Source: Desulfobaculum sp044987625 (GTDB taxonomy: Bacteria > Desulfobacterota > Desulfovibrionia > Desulfovibrionales > Desulfovibrionaceae). Taken from it: DNA of 64,000 bases. Shown one piece after another: positions 47,427 to 56,383 of this stretch; position 1 is the stretch's first letter; every line of letters begins with the position of its first letter. The stretch is from NCBI RefSeq assembly GCF_044987625.1, contig NZ_JBJDSB010000001.1, forward strand, positions 558,001 to 622,000. The letters run 5' to 3'. A model generated the notes under the pieces. The model was not told the origin of the DNA. It did not search any database and saw nothing but the letters and a program-made list of their open reading frames with translations. Position numbers and translations under genes: made by a program.

Positions 47427-50400
47427 ATGTCCTGCCATGACCACTACGCGACCCAGCGCGGCTTCACACTTATTGAGATCATCGCCACGACGGTGCTTCT
47501 TGGCATCATCGCCGTTGCTGGCGGCATGTTTATCTCCGAAGGGACGCGGGGGTACATCACCACCCGCGAGAACAGTGAAGCCAGCCAAAAGATGGATATC
47601 GCCATCATGCGCCTGGAGCGCGAACTGCGCGAGGTCATGGACGTGTACGCCCTGTCGCAGGCCGCCTCGGAGTCCGGACGCTTTCAGGCGATCACCTTTG
47701 AGCGCCCCGCCATGGACCGCGCCATCGCCCTCGTGGATGATTCCATCAAAGTTGAAACCGGGCGCACCCTGCCCACGGCAAACACCGGGCACGTTTTGGT
47801 GGACCACATCACAGCCTTTTCGCTGGAGCCCATGAAAGGGGACGATGCATGGACCACCAGCGACCCCATAGAGGAACTCTCCGCCATCCGCCTGCGCCTT
47901 GCCTACGACCACGAGACCGCGGGCGCACTCAACGTCACCACCACCATTTTTCCGCGCAACAACGGCAACTTTGGCGGCGCTCCCGAGCCGGAAGGTCCAG
48001 TGGATATCCCGGATTATTGCTTTGTGGCCACCGCGGCCAGCGGCGATTTTTCGCACCCCATGGTCTCCGCCCTGCGCGCCTTCCGCGACAATTTCCTCCT
48101 GACGTGGTCCGGCGGGCGGGCGTTTGTGGACTTCTACTACACGCACGGTCCCGCGTGGGCGGCGTTCATCAAGACGCACCCCTTAGCGCGCGGCGCGGCC
48201 TACATCGCCCTCTTGCCACTGACGGGGCTGGCGCTTCTGCTGCTCTGGTCTCCGCTGGCCGCTGTGGCCGTGCTGTGTGGCGTGCCCCTTCTTCTGCGCG
48301 TCCTGCGGCGCGCGGCGCGGCACCACGCCGCCGCTTCGGCCCAGTCCGGCAGTGTCATGCTGGCGGTCATCGGGGCGCTGGTCTTCATGGGTATTGTCGG
48401 CAGCGCTATGGTGCCCATGTTCAGTACCTCAATCACCGACCAAGCCATCATGAATCAGGGCAGCCGCAGCTTCTACCTTGCTGAATCGGGCTACGCCGTT
48501 GCCGCACAGGAATTCCTCAACGCCGAGGATAAAGACGCCACTCTCATCAGCCTGCACAACAAAGCCTACACGCTTGCGAACAACGACGGCAGCTTTTCCC
48601 TTGAGGTCTATCCCCGGTGGTTCAAGGTCTCCAGCGTTGCGGGCAACACCGTTACCGCCATTGTGCTGGGCGGCAAGGAAGACAACTTCCCTCCGTCCTC
48701 CGGGCGGCTGTCCATCAACGGCGCGCCCTACACCTACACCAGCGCCGCATCAGCCGGAACCATCTCCTACAGCGGACACGATGCCCCGGCCATCCGCTTT
48801 CAGTTGCAATCAACGCCCACTGGCATCATCGCCGGTGACGACGCCCAGCCCGTGGCTCTCGCCAGCTCCGGCACCGTCACACGAAACGGCAGCCTCACCC
48901 TTGCGACCGGGGCCTCGGCGTTTCCCGAGCTGAACGGCTCCTTCATTCTCGACGGCCTCACCTACTCCTACGTAAAGCGTGAAGGCAGCCGCCTGACGCG
49001 CGTGCGCAAGGCCGATGCGCCGGAGGAGACCTTCTCCCTCGACGTTGCCCAAAACTCCCGCGTCATTCTGGACAAGTTCGTCACCATCCGCTCCACGGGC
49101 GAATTCGGCGAAGCAACGCACCAACTCACCTACAACACCCCCATCGGCTGGGTGGTGGACAACGCGGCGCGCAACCAAATTGCCATTGAAGACCGCTTCA
49201 ACAATTTCAACAACTTCGACCTGACCAGCGCCAAGCACGTCGGCTCCCATGCTATTGTGGATGGCGCGCTGAAGGTGACGGGGACAGAGTCCTTTTCGCG
49301 CTGGTGGGACTGGCGCGACCAGCACGACTACCGCGAGGCCCTTATCCCATACAGCCCGAGTGAGACCTCGCCCATCAACTGGAATAGAATCTGGGCCGCC
49401 AACGGTCACACCTTGACCTACGACGTGCAGACCAAAATCAACATCCCCAATACGACCAGTAATGACTACGACCGGTTCTTCATGACCGGCATCAACTTCC
49501 GCTTTCTGCACCATGTTGGTACATCCCGGCGGTATTCCTACTGCGCATCATTAACGCGCTTCCGCCACCGGATAAGCAGGTGGGACTATATTTCGGGCAG
49601 CCATGACCAGTGGACGTCCAACGATGCATGGAAGAACGACGACTTCATGCTGCTTTCGCCCAGCTTTTCCCAGTGTCGGCGGGATGTTTTTGATGCCTCC
49701 ACCAATATCGAAGTGGAACGCAGGGGCAATTATTACTACGGCTACTCCGACCCTGCGCTTATTCTGTGGCGCAAGGAAAATCAGGACTATGCCATCATGG
49801 ACTACAAAATGATTTCCCCTGCCGATGGGCTGACGCACAACGTCAATGGCGAGCTGCACCTGAAGCCCTGGGTCACCCTTGGCATCAGCATCATGGAAGG
49901 CGCGCCATGCCGCTTTACCATCACCAACGGCACCCTCAAGGCCGGCGCGCGCATCACGCTGGAAAATGGCGGTTCAGCCTACGTGGCTGGCGAACCCTTC
50001 GTCAGCAACGGCCATAACTACGCCCTGCTCTACAACAAGCGCAGTTTTTCCACCGGCAATGCCTCCTTTGTGAACCCAGACCAAACCAAGGGCGCCATCC
50101 GCGTGCTGCGCAATGAAAACGGCGCCACCAATGCCATCCGCGCCTTTATTGCAGACCAAGACGGCAAGAATCCCGTCACCACAAGCTGGACCGACACCAA
50201 CAGGCTCCCTAACCCGCGTGACCGGTTCAACTGGCAGCCACGCGACAGTTCGGACGTGACAAAAGCCAACGATTTCTTCACACTGACGCAGTGGAATTCT
50301 GGCGGATCGTTCGTCATCAACGACTATTTCATCACACAGGACTGGGACTACGCACCGTCCAACGAGGTAGGACTGCACGCGTACGGGTTCTCCGCCACCA

Positions 50401-50486
50401 ACGTCTCCTTCGACGACTTCTCCATCAGAACGTGGGAGAAGGGGCGCGGCAAGGGCTTCCGGCCGCCCATCATGTACTCCAACTAA
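47427..50486 (+). CDS. Giant fusion: PilW-like prepilin + CFI-box domain + PilX-like prepilin/adhesin region
   Basis: 1019 residues. Part 1 (1-~195) is a PilW/GspJ-type prepilin: leader ending QRG, then FTLIEIIATTVLLGIIAVAGG. Part 2 (198-~300) starts CFVATAASGD and continues with HPMVSALRAFRDNFLL, GRAFVDFYYTHGPAWAAFI and two hydrophobic helices, which is the CFI-box C-terminal domain normally found at the very end of proteins. Part 3 (from Q306) starts QSG/SVMLAVIGALVFMGIVG and FYLAESGYAVAAQEFL, as in PilX, and carries a ~650-residue beta-rich, aromatic-rich C-terminal region probably exposed at a pilus tip. No clear separate start codon or ribosome-binding site is seen at the joint. AGGAAG precedes the first ATG. 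Confidence 0.82.
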   Translation: MSCHDHYATQRGFTLIEIIATTVLLGIIAVAGGMFISEGTRGYITTRENSEASQKMDIAIMRLERELREVMDVYALSQAASESGRFQAITFERPAMDRAIALVDDSIKVETGRTLPTANTGHVLVDHITAFSLEPMKGDDAWTTSDPIEELSAIRLRLAYDHETAGALNVTTTIFPRNNGNFGGAPEPEGPVDIPDYCFVATAASGDFSHPMVSALRAFRDNFLLTWSGGRAFVDFYYTHGPAWAAFIKTHPLARGAAYIALLPLTGLALLLLWSPLAAVAVLCGVPLLLRVLRRAARHHAAASAQSGSVMLAVIGALVFMGIVGSAMVPMFSTSITDQAIMNQGSRSFYLAESGYAVAAQEFLNAEDKDATLISLHNKAYTLANNDGSFSLEVYPRWFKVSSVAGNTVTAIVLGGKEDNFPPSSGRLSINGAPYTYTSAASAGTISYSGHDAPAIRFQLQSTPTGIIAGDDAQPVALASSGTVTRNGSLTLATGASAFPELNGSFILDGLTYSYVKREGSRLTRVRKADAPEETFSLDVAQNSRVILDKFVTIRSTGEFGEATHQLTYNTPIGWVVDNAARNQIAIEDRFNNFNNFDLTSAKHVGSHAIVDGALKVTGTESFSRWWDWRDQHDYREALIPYSPSETSPINWNRIWAANGHTLTYDVQTKINIPNTTSNDYDRFFMTGINFRFLHHVGTSRRYSYCASLTRFRHRISRWDYISGSHDQWTSNDAWKNDDFMLLSPSFSQCRRDVFDASTNIEVERRGNYYYGYSDPALILWRKENQDYAIMDYKMISPADGLTHNVNGELHLKPWVTLGISIMEGAPCRFTITNGTLKAGARITLENGGSAYVAGEPFVSNGHNYALLYNKRSFSTGNASFVNPDQTKGAIRVLRNENGATNAIRAFIADQDGKNPVTTSWTDTNRLPNPRDRFNWQPRDSSDVTKANDFFTLTQWNSGGSFVINDYFITQDWDYAPSNEVGLHAYGFSATNVSFDDFSIRTWEKGRGKGFRPPIMYSN

Positions 50487-50511
50487 CCCCTTAGGGATTC
50501 AGCAGCACACT

Positions 50512-51435
50512 ATGGCTCACACGACACATATCAGGCACCGTCTTCGGACGGTGCTCTGTTTTCTTTTCTCCTGCCTGCTCCTCGCCCTTGGCGGGTGCAC
50601 TGGCTCCTCCCTGGAGGACGCCCGCGTTGTCGTCCCCGAAGACATTCTGCGGCGCGTTTCCCTCGCCGCTTTTATAGACCCGGACATCGTGCAGGAGCGC
50701 ATCACGCTCGAAGACGTCGTCGCCTACAGCCACGAGGACTTCACCGCCACGACGACCTTCGGTGAGGCCGACCCCAACGGCCCGCGCATTGCCGGAAAGC
50801 TCAAAGACGGAGACAAGGCGGCGCGCCCCTACGCGCTGGAGTTCCGCCCTGTCGACGCCGAGCGCTCGGCCTATAAGCTTATCCGCATTGGCGCGGCAGC
50901 ACATCAGCAAGCCCCAACGCCCGAAGACTGGGAGCGCATCCTCACCCCCTTTGTCGAGAACGCTGTCCTCGACGGCGACATCACCCCCGAGTTCGACCGC
51001 TTCACCAAGGATGCCCTTAAGGAAATGGTCCGCGCGCAGATGTCCTACTATGTGGACCATTCGCGCTTTGCCGCTACAATCGGCGCGCTGACGCGCTATG
51101 GCGTTGCCGAGCCGCCCTACGCCATGCCCGTTCAGGTGCACCTCGCCAATGACGGGGCCACGTGCCTTATGGTTGCGCGCCATATTGAAGGCACGGACAT
51201 CTTTGCCGTCACCTTGCCGGACACCACCATCACCAATTCGCGCGATGATATTCTCCTCGCCATCCTTGGCGCCGCCGAGGCTGACCCCGTCGAGGACATC
51301 ACTCCATTGCTCTTTGGCGCGCTTGACCTCAGTACGACCAACAGGGGCGGCAAAACAGCCATCGATATTGCCTCGGAAAAGGCTTTTCCATCGACGCTTC
51401 GGGCGCTTATCGACTACACGCCGCCCGAGAATTAA
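50512..51435 (+). CDS. Lipoprotein of unknown function in the pilus locus
   Basis: 307 residues. Signal and lipobox LALGGC give an acylated Cys near residue 29, followed by TGSS (no Asp at +2, so outer membrane is favoured). The mature protein is soluble, acidic, and ends with NRGGKTAIDIASEKAFPSTLRALIDY, which looks like one ankyrin-type repeat. No family recognised. It lies 25 bases after the prepilin fusion and 24 bases before pilT, so is probably co-expressed and possibly a pilotin or pilus-associated factor. Confidence 0.75.
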   Translation: MAHTTHIRHRLRTVLCFLFSCLLLALGGCTGSSLEDARVVVPEDILRRVSLAAFIDPDIVQERITLEDVVAYSHEDFTATTTFGEADPNGPRIAGKLKDGDKAARPYALEFRPVDAERSAYKLIRIGAAAHQQAPTPEDWERILTPFVENAVLDGDITPEFDRFTKDALKEMVRAQMSYYVDHSRFAATIGALTRYGVAEPPYAMPVQVHLANDGATCLMVARHIEGTDIFAVTLPDTTITNSRDDILLAILGAAEADPVEDITPLLFGALDLSTTNRGGKTAIDIASEKAFPSTLRALIDYTPPEN

Positions 51436-51459
51436 CCGTCCTTTCAAGTGAGCACCATC

Positions 51460-52668
51460 ATGAACAAATTCAAAAAACTCGTCGCCGCTTGCCTCAAGGA
51501 AGGCATCACGGATATGCACATCACGGGCGGACATCCCGTGGTTTTTCGCCGCCACGGGCAGGTCTTCCCGCAGCGAAACGCCCTGTTCTCCCCCGCCGAG
51601 GTTGACGGCCTCGCCACCGCGCTTCTGAACGCGCGGCAAAAGGAAATTCTCCGCAGCCGCTGGTCCGTGGACTTCGCCATTACCGAATGCGGCGCGCGTC
51701 TACGCATCAACATTTTTTCAACAACGCGCGGGCTGTCCATGGCCATCCGCTTTTTGCCCGGGACCATCCCAACCATTGAAAATCTCAACCTGCACCCGTC
51801 CATCAAGGACTTCTGCACCTTCTCCTCCGGCCTGCTCCTCTTTTGCGGCGCAACAGGCAGCGGCAAGACCACCAGCATCGCGGCCATGCTAGGCGAGATT
51901 AACCGCACCCGCTCCGCCCACGTCGTCACCCTTGAAGACCCCGTGGAATATCGCTTCCGCTCCGGACAGTCCTTCATCGAACAGCGCGAGCTTGGGCTGC
52001 ACTTTCAGAGCTACGAGCAAGGCCTTATCGACGTGCTGCGCCAAGCACCGGACGTCATCGTCGTCGGCGAGATGCGCGAATCCGAAACCATGCGCCTCGC
52101 CCTCAATGCCGCAGAGTCCGGGCATCTGGTCATCACCACGCTCCATTCCAGCACGCCGGAAGAAGCCATCTACCGCATCTGCAACTCCTTCCCCCTTGAA
52201 GCGCAGGAGTTCGTCCGGCTCCAACTGTCCTCGTGCCTTGCAGGCATCATCGTGCAGCACCTCGTTATGCAGCCAAACATCGGCTACCGCGTGCCGCATC
52301 TCTCCGTCATGAGAAGCAACGACGCCCTGCGAAACACCATCCGTGAAAACAAATTTTCGCAGATTGAAAACATCATGGAGACCAGCAAAAACGCAGGCAT
52401 GTTCTCCTTTAGGCGCTACGAAGAAGACTACCTCCGCCGCCAGCCCACCTTCACCCCGCCAACCGTCAGCCTGCGGCCCTCGAAAGCAAACGGCACCGAA
52501 GAGGAACACCGCTCCCCGCTCATTGACTACAACGCCGGACGCGTGCCCGCCGCCCCCATCAGCTCCGCCGCACCGCAGGACGCCGCAAACTACGACAGCC
52601 AACACCAATACACCATCGACGACTCCGCGCCCCTGGACGAGATTATTCAGCGGATTACCGACAGATAG
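51460..52668 (+). CDS. PilT-like retraction ATPase
   Basis: 402 residues from ATG 51460; a GTG at 51448 is also possible. The N-terminal PAS-like region has ACLKEGITDMHITGGHPVVFRRHG (PilT: ASDLHL). The motor has Walker A CGATGSGKTTSIAAML, Asp box VTLEDPVEYRF, Walker B region LRQAPDVIVVGEMRESET and His box ESGHLVITTLHSS. The retraction motif is degenerate (NDALRNTIRENKFSQIENIMET for AIRNLIRE). About 80 extra C-terminal residues, Pro- and Ala-rich, exceed usual PilT. It is the last gene of the locus and has a structured repeat nine bases after the stop. Confidence 0.88.
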   Translation: MNKFKKLVAACLKEGITDMHITGGHPVVFRRHGQVFPQRNALFSPAEVDGLATALLNARQKEILRSRWSVDFAITECGARLRINIFSTTRGLSMAIRFLPGTIPTIENLNLHPSIKDFCTFSSGLLLFCGATGSGKTTSIAAMLGEINRTRSAHVVTLEDPVEYRFRSGQSFIEQRELGLHFQSYEQGLIDVLRQAPDVIVVGEMRESETMRLALNAAESGHLVITTLHSSTPEEAIYRICNSFPLEAQEFVRLQLSSCLAGIIVQHLVMQPNIGYRVPHLSVMRSNDALRNTIRENKFSQIENIMETSKNAGMFSFRRYEEDYLRRQPTFTPPTVSLRPSKANGTEEEHRSPLIDYNAGRVPAAPISSAAPQDAANYDSQHQYTIDDSAPLDEIIQRITDR

Positions 52669-52676
52669 CGGAAGAG

Positions 52677-52920
52677 GGAAGAGGGCCTCCGGCGGCTTGA
52701 GCTCTTCGCTCGTTCGGCCTGAAAGGACGAAGGGCAAAGAAATAAAGAGAGCCTCCGGCGGCTCAAGGGTATGATACCCTTGAGAATCCCCAGGATTTTC
52801 GGGGCGGAAGCCGCCCCGAAAATAGGGGTGGGCGGGCGGGTTCTCTTGTCTTTTGCCTTTCCTCTTTCAAACATCCAAGCAGGGACTACTCACCGCCCCA
52901 CACACAGTGCCGACGCCTCC
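52677..52920 (+). repeat. Structured intergenic repeat, copy B (lacks the tail block)
   Basis: Head block and double-hairpin block as in copy A: stem 52762-52771 with 52775-52784 (loop TGA) has GGGTA/TACCC where copies A and C have GGGAA/TTCCC, a paired change; the second stem (ATTTTCGGGGCGG core) is identical. The third block is AGCAGGGACTACTCACCG to GACGCC. The tail block with the third hairpin is absent. It lies between pilT and the MFS gene; nothing else is seen in 52669-53003. Confidence 0.82.
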
Positions 52921-53003
52921 ATCTTTGACAATAAAACCCACAATGTCCTAGCCTTGGCTGCATCTTTTGTGATGCTTCGACACAAACGAACAAGGAGCCA
53001 AGC

Positions 53004-54272
53004 GTGACCATAAGCAAAAGGCATACGGCAATCCTCGCCGGGTTTATCGGCAATGTCGTTGAGTGGTACGACTTCGCATTATACGGCTATATGGCGGGCA
53101 TTCTTTCCGGGCTGTTCTTTCCGGACAAAAGCACCTCTGCGTCGCTGATTGCCACATATGGCGTCTTTGCCGCGGGCTTTATTATGCGGCCTCTTGGGTC
53201 GGCAGTCTTTGGCTGGCTTGGTGACACTATCGGGCGCAGCAAGACCATGTCTCTGTCAGTGACTATGATGGTGCTGCCAACGTTTATTTTGGGCTGTTTG
53301 CCGACGTTCCAAAGCATTGGCCTTTGGGCGCCAATTCTGCTGGTGCTTGTGCGCATCGTCCAAGGCCTCTCGGTGGGTGGCGAGTTTAGCAGCTCCGTGA
53401 CCTACCTTGTAGAAACGGCCCCACAGTCCCGAAGGGGCCTTGCGGGCAGTTGGGCCAATTCCGGGAGCATGCTGGGCATGCTCCTTGGTTCTGGCGCTGC
53501 GGGGGCTGTGACGTCGTTCCTCCCCGACTCTGCTGTACAGCAGTGGGGCTGGCGGTTGCCGTTTCTCGCTGGCGGCGTGCTGGGGCTTGTGGCCATCGCC
53601 CTACGTCGCAAGCTTCCAAGCTCCGAGCACTTCCAGCGCCACCATAACGACCGTCCAGACACCTCACCACTTATTCAGTCCTTCACCGTCAACCGCAAGC
53701 AAACCATCAAGGCTATCCTCTTTGCCTCGGCCTACGGCGTGCTGTTCTATATCCCGCTGGTCTACCTGCCCGAATGGCTCCACCGCGAGACGGGTATGGC
53801 GCTCTCGACGGCGCTGCACATCAATACCGCCGCAACGGCGACACTGCTCGTACTCATCCCCATCTCCGGCTGGCTTGGCGATGCCATTCTTCGCCGGACG
53901 CACTTACTGGCAGGTGCCATGCTCATCACAGCCGTTCTCGCATGGCCGCTCTACCGCTGGCTGGTCGTCGGCGGCGTCACCGCCGCCATTGTGGTTCAAG
54001 TGGTGCTCATTGTGCTTATCGCCGCACCGCTCGGCTCCGCGCCAGCCATGTTTGCAGAACTCTTCCCCGCCGAGGACAGACTCTCGGGGTACTCCGTCGC
54101 CTACAACCTCGGCCTCGGCGTGGTAGGCGGCACCACCCCCATGGTGGCGACATGGCTTATCGACGTCACCGGCATCTCCTCCGCACCAGCAGGGCTGCTG
54201 ACAGGCATCGCCGTCCTCGCCTTCGGCACCTTGCTCACTATCCGCGACCGGAGCCGTGAACCTCTGCGTTAG
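53004..54272 (+). CDS. MFS transporter, metabolite:H+ symporter (MHS) type
   Basis: 422 residues with 12 predicted helices. GNVVEWYDFALYGYMA near the N-terminus and GWLGDTIGRSKT (loop 2-3 motif), VRIVQGLSVGGEFSSSVTYLVE (helix 4) are typical of the MHS family (ProP, ShiA, KgtP, citrate and proline/betaine carriers). The substrate cannot be told. It has a GTG start at 53004 with AAGGAG at six bases. Single gene, flanked on both sides by direct copies of the structured repeat, unlike any other gene here. Confidence 0.9.
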   Translation: MTISKRHTAILAGFIGNVVEWYDFALYGYMAGILSGLFFPDKSTSASLIATYGVFAAGFIMRPLGSAVFGWLGDTIGRSKTMSLSVTMMVLPTFILGCLPTFQSIGLWAPILLVLVRIVQGLSVGGEFSSSVTYLVETAPQSRRGLAGSWANSGSMLGMLLGSGAAGAVTSFLPDSAVQQWGWRLPFLAGGVLGLVAIALRRKLPSSEHFQRHHNDRPDTSPLIQSFTVNRKQTIKAILFASAYGVLFYIPLVYLPEWLHRETGMALSTALHINTAATATLLVLIPISGWLGDAILRRTHLLAGAMLITAVLAWPLYRWLVVGGVTAAIVVQVVLIVLIAAPLGSAPAMFAELFPAEDRLSGYSVAYNLGLGVVGGTTPMVATWLIDVTGISSAPAGLLTGIAVLAFGTLLTIRDRSREPLR

Positions 54273-54306
54273 GCGTGTGGAAAGCGTTCTTTTTTGTCTC
54301 CGACGG

Positions 54307-54585
54307 GTCAAGGGAATGATTCCCTTGACAATCCCCAGGATTTTCGGGGCGGAAGCCGCCCCGAAAATAGGGGTGATGGGCGGGGTCTCTTGTTCTTTCT
54401 CTTTTTGCTTACACACCCCAAACAGGGATTCTCACCGTCCATAACTCAGCGCCAACGCCCCCCAAAAAGTCTCCCCATCAACACGGACGGGAGCCGTCAG
54501 GGGTGACGACCGTCCCTTAAAAACGCACCCGGTCTGTGCGCAAATGGGATTCCAAAGGGCCCACGGCCCTTTGGCCTGCGGAGCA
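54307..54585 (+). repeat. Structured intergenic repeat, copy C (lacks the head block)
   Basis: Stem 54307-54316 with 54320-54329 (loop TGA) starts G and ends C where A and B have C and G, a paired change. The ATTTTCGGGGCGG stem is identical. The AACAGGGATTCTCACCG block and the tail are present; the tail hairpin 54552-54561 / 54565-54574 has CCAAAGGGCC where copy A has CTCAAGGGCC, with both arms changed together. It lies between the MFS gene and the convergent glpK; nothing else is seen in 54273-54629. Confidence 0.84.
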
Positions 54586-54629
54586 CAAAAAGTCCATCGC
54601 CCCCCCCAAACACACCTCTCGCCCACAAG

Positions 54630-54661
54630 AAGCGGCCCGGCTGTTTCCAGCCGGGCCGCTT
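54630..54661. terminator. 14-bp hairpin downstream of glpK
   Basis: Arms 54630-54643 and 54648-54661 are perfectly complementary around loop TTTC, 75 bases past the glpK stop on the minus strand. Tails are only modestly T-rich. It may serve both directions. Confidence 0.7.
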
Positions 54662-54736
54662 TGCTCACAAGAGATTGCCCCACACGCGGGCCGCGGCGGT
54701 AACCGCCAGCGTGCCGCCTGCGCGCGTGTTTGGTGC

Positions 54737-56248
54737 CTATTCTACCCAGTTGTAGGTCCGCTCCACGGCCTTTTTCCACCCGGCGTAGCCTTCCTTCCGG
54801 CGGTCGTCGCCCATCTTGGGCGTCCACTTGTAGTCTTCTTCCCAGTTGGCGATGAGTTCGCTTCGATCGACCCAGAAGCCGGAGGCGATGCCTGCGGCGT
54901 AGGCGGCGCCGAGACAGGTGGTCTCGGTGACGCGGGGGCGAATGACGGGCACGCTGAGAATGTCGGACTGGAACTGCATAAGCAGATTGTTGCGCACCAT
55001 GCCGCCGTCCACCTTGAGGGCAGTGAGGGGCACGCCGGAGTCCTTGTTCATAGCCTCAACGATGTCTCGGGTCTGATAGGCTGTGGCTTCAAGCACGGCG
55101 CGGGCGATGTGGTGCTTGTTGGCGTAGCGGGTGAGACCGGCGATAACGCCGCGCGCGTCGGGCCGCCAATACGGCGCAAAGAGGCCGGAAAAGGCAGGAA
55201 CGACGTAGACGCCGCCGGTGTCCTCGACCTTGGCGGCGAGCTCTTCGACCTCTGAGGCATCCTTGAACATCTCAAGGTTATCGCGCAGCCACTGCACAAG
55301 GGCCCCGGCAATGGCGATGGAGCCTTCGAGACAATAGGACGGCTCGCGCCCGCTGAATTGATAGGCAAGGGTCGTGATCAGCCCGTGGCGGGAGACGACA
55401 GGTTCGTGCCCGGTATGCAGAAGGAGGAAGCAGCCGGTGCCGTAGGTGTTCTTGGCTTGCCCCGGCTCGAAGCAGGCTTGGCCCACAAGGGCGGCTTGCT
55501 GGTCGCCGAGCGCGCCGCAAACGGGCACGCGCGCGGAGAGGGGGCCGTGCTCATCGGTGGTGCCCCATGTGCCTTCGTCGGAGGATGGGACAATACGCGG
55601 CAGCGCCTGACGCGGCACACCAAGCACCTTGAGAATGTCGTCGTCCCACGTGAGGGTGCGCAGGTCCATCATCATGGTGCGGCTGGCGTTGGTGACGTCG
55701 GTGACGTGCGCCCCGCCCTGCGGCCCGCCGGTAAGCCACCAGATGACCCACGTCTCCATGGTGCCAAAACAGGCGTCGCCACGCTCAGCGGCGGCGCGGG
55801 CCTCGGGAACCTCGTCCAGAATCCACTTGATCTTGGGGCCGGAAAAATAGGTGGCGATGGGGAGGCCGGTAACGTCGCGGAAGCGGTCCTGCCCGCCGTC
55901 GGCCATGAGGTCCTTGCAGATGCTGTGGGTCCTTGTGCATTGCCAGACGATGGCGTTGTAATAGGGCTGGCCGGTGTTGCGGTCCCACACGACGGTGGTT
56001 TCGCGCTGGTTGGTGATGCCTATGGCGGCAAGCTCGGAGCCTTTGATGCCGGACTTAACCAGCGCGCCGCGGATGACTTCCTGCGTGTTTTGCCAGATTT
56101 CCATGGGGTTGTGCTCAACCCACCCGGGCTGGGGGTAAATCTGGGTGTGCTCTTTTTGGTCCATGCCGACGATGCGGCCACTCTTGTCGAAGATGATGAA
56201 TCGGGTACTGGTGGTGCCTTGGTCAACCGCACCGATATATTGTGCCAT
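54737..56248 (-). CDS. glpK: Glycerol kinase
   Basis: Phosphorylates glycerol to sn-glycerol 3-phosphate with ATP. 503 residues, standard length. Motifs include YIGAVDQGTTSTRFIIFD, ITNQRETTVVWDR (substrate site), KIKWILDEVP, NTYGTGCFLLLHTG and VVPAFSGLFAPYWRPDARG and LKVDGGMVRN. The ATG 56248 has AGGAGAG upstream. It is the last gene of the glycerol uptake operon, after the binding-protein gene, from which a hairpin separates it. Confidence 0.97.
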   Translation of the reverse strand: MAQYIGAVDQGTTSTRFIIFDKSGRIVGMDQKEHTQIYPQPGWVEHNPMEIWQNTQEVIRGALVKSGIKGSELAAIGITNQRETTVVWDRNTGQPYYNAIVWQCTRTHSICKDLMADGGQDRFRDVTGLPIATYFSGPKIKWILDEVPEARAAAERGDACFGTMETWVIWWLTGGPQGGAHVTDVTNASRTMMMDLRTLTWDDDILKVLGVPRQALPRIVPSSDEGTWGTTDEHGPLSARVPVCGALGDQQAALVGQACFEPGQAKNTYGTGCFLLLHTGHEPVVSRHGLITTLAYQFSGREPSYCLEGSIAIAGALVQWLRDNLEMFKDASEVEELAAKVEDTGGVYVVPAFSGLFAPYWRPDARGVIAGLTRYANKHHIARAVLEATAYQTRDIVEAMNKDSGVPLTALKVDGGMVRNNLLMQFQSDILSVPVIRPRVTETTCLGAAYAAGIASGFWVDRSELIANWEEDYKWTPKMGDDRRKEGYAGWKKAVERTYNWVE

Positions 56249-56344
56249 GCGTTCTCTCCTCGGTTGTCGTTTCCCGGCCCATCGGAGGGCGTCGGTCGCC
56301 ACAGGCGCGCGGCACGCGGGGACGGACGGCTCCCGATGGAAAGG

Positions 56345-56368
56345 GGCGGGCCGGATAACCGGCCCGCC
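56345..56368 (-). terminator. Intercistronic hairpin between the binding-protein gene and glpK
   Basis: A 10-bp perfect GC stem (56345-56354 with 56359-56368, loop ATAA) starts 15 bases after the binding-protein stop. No T-run. Such hairpins behind binding-protein genes often protect the upstream message and allow higher expression of the binding protein. Confidence 0.6.
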
Positions 56369-56383
56369 GTCTGGAGTTGTGTA

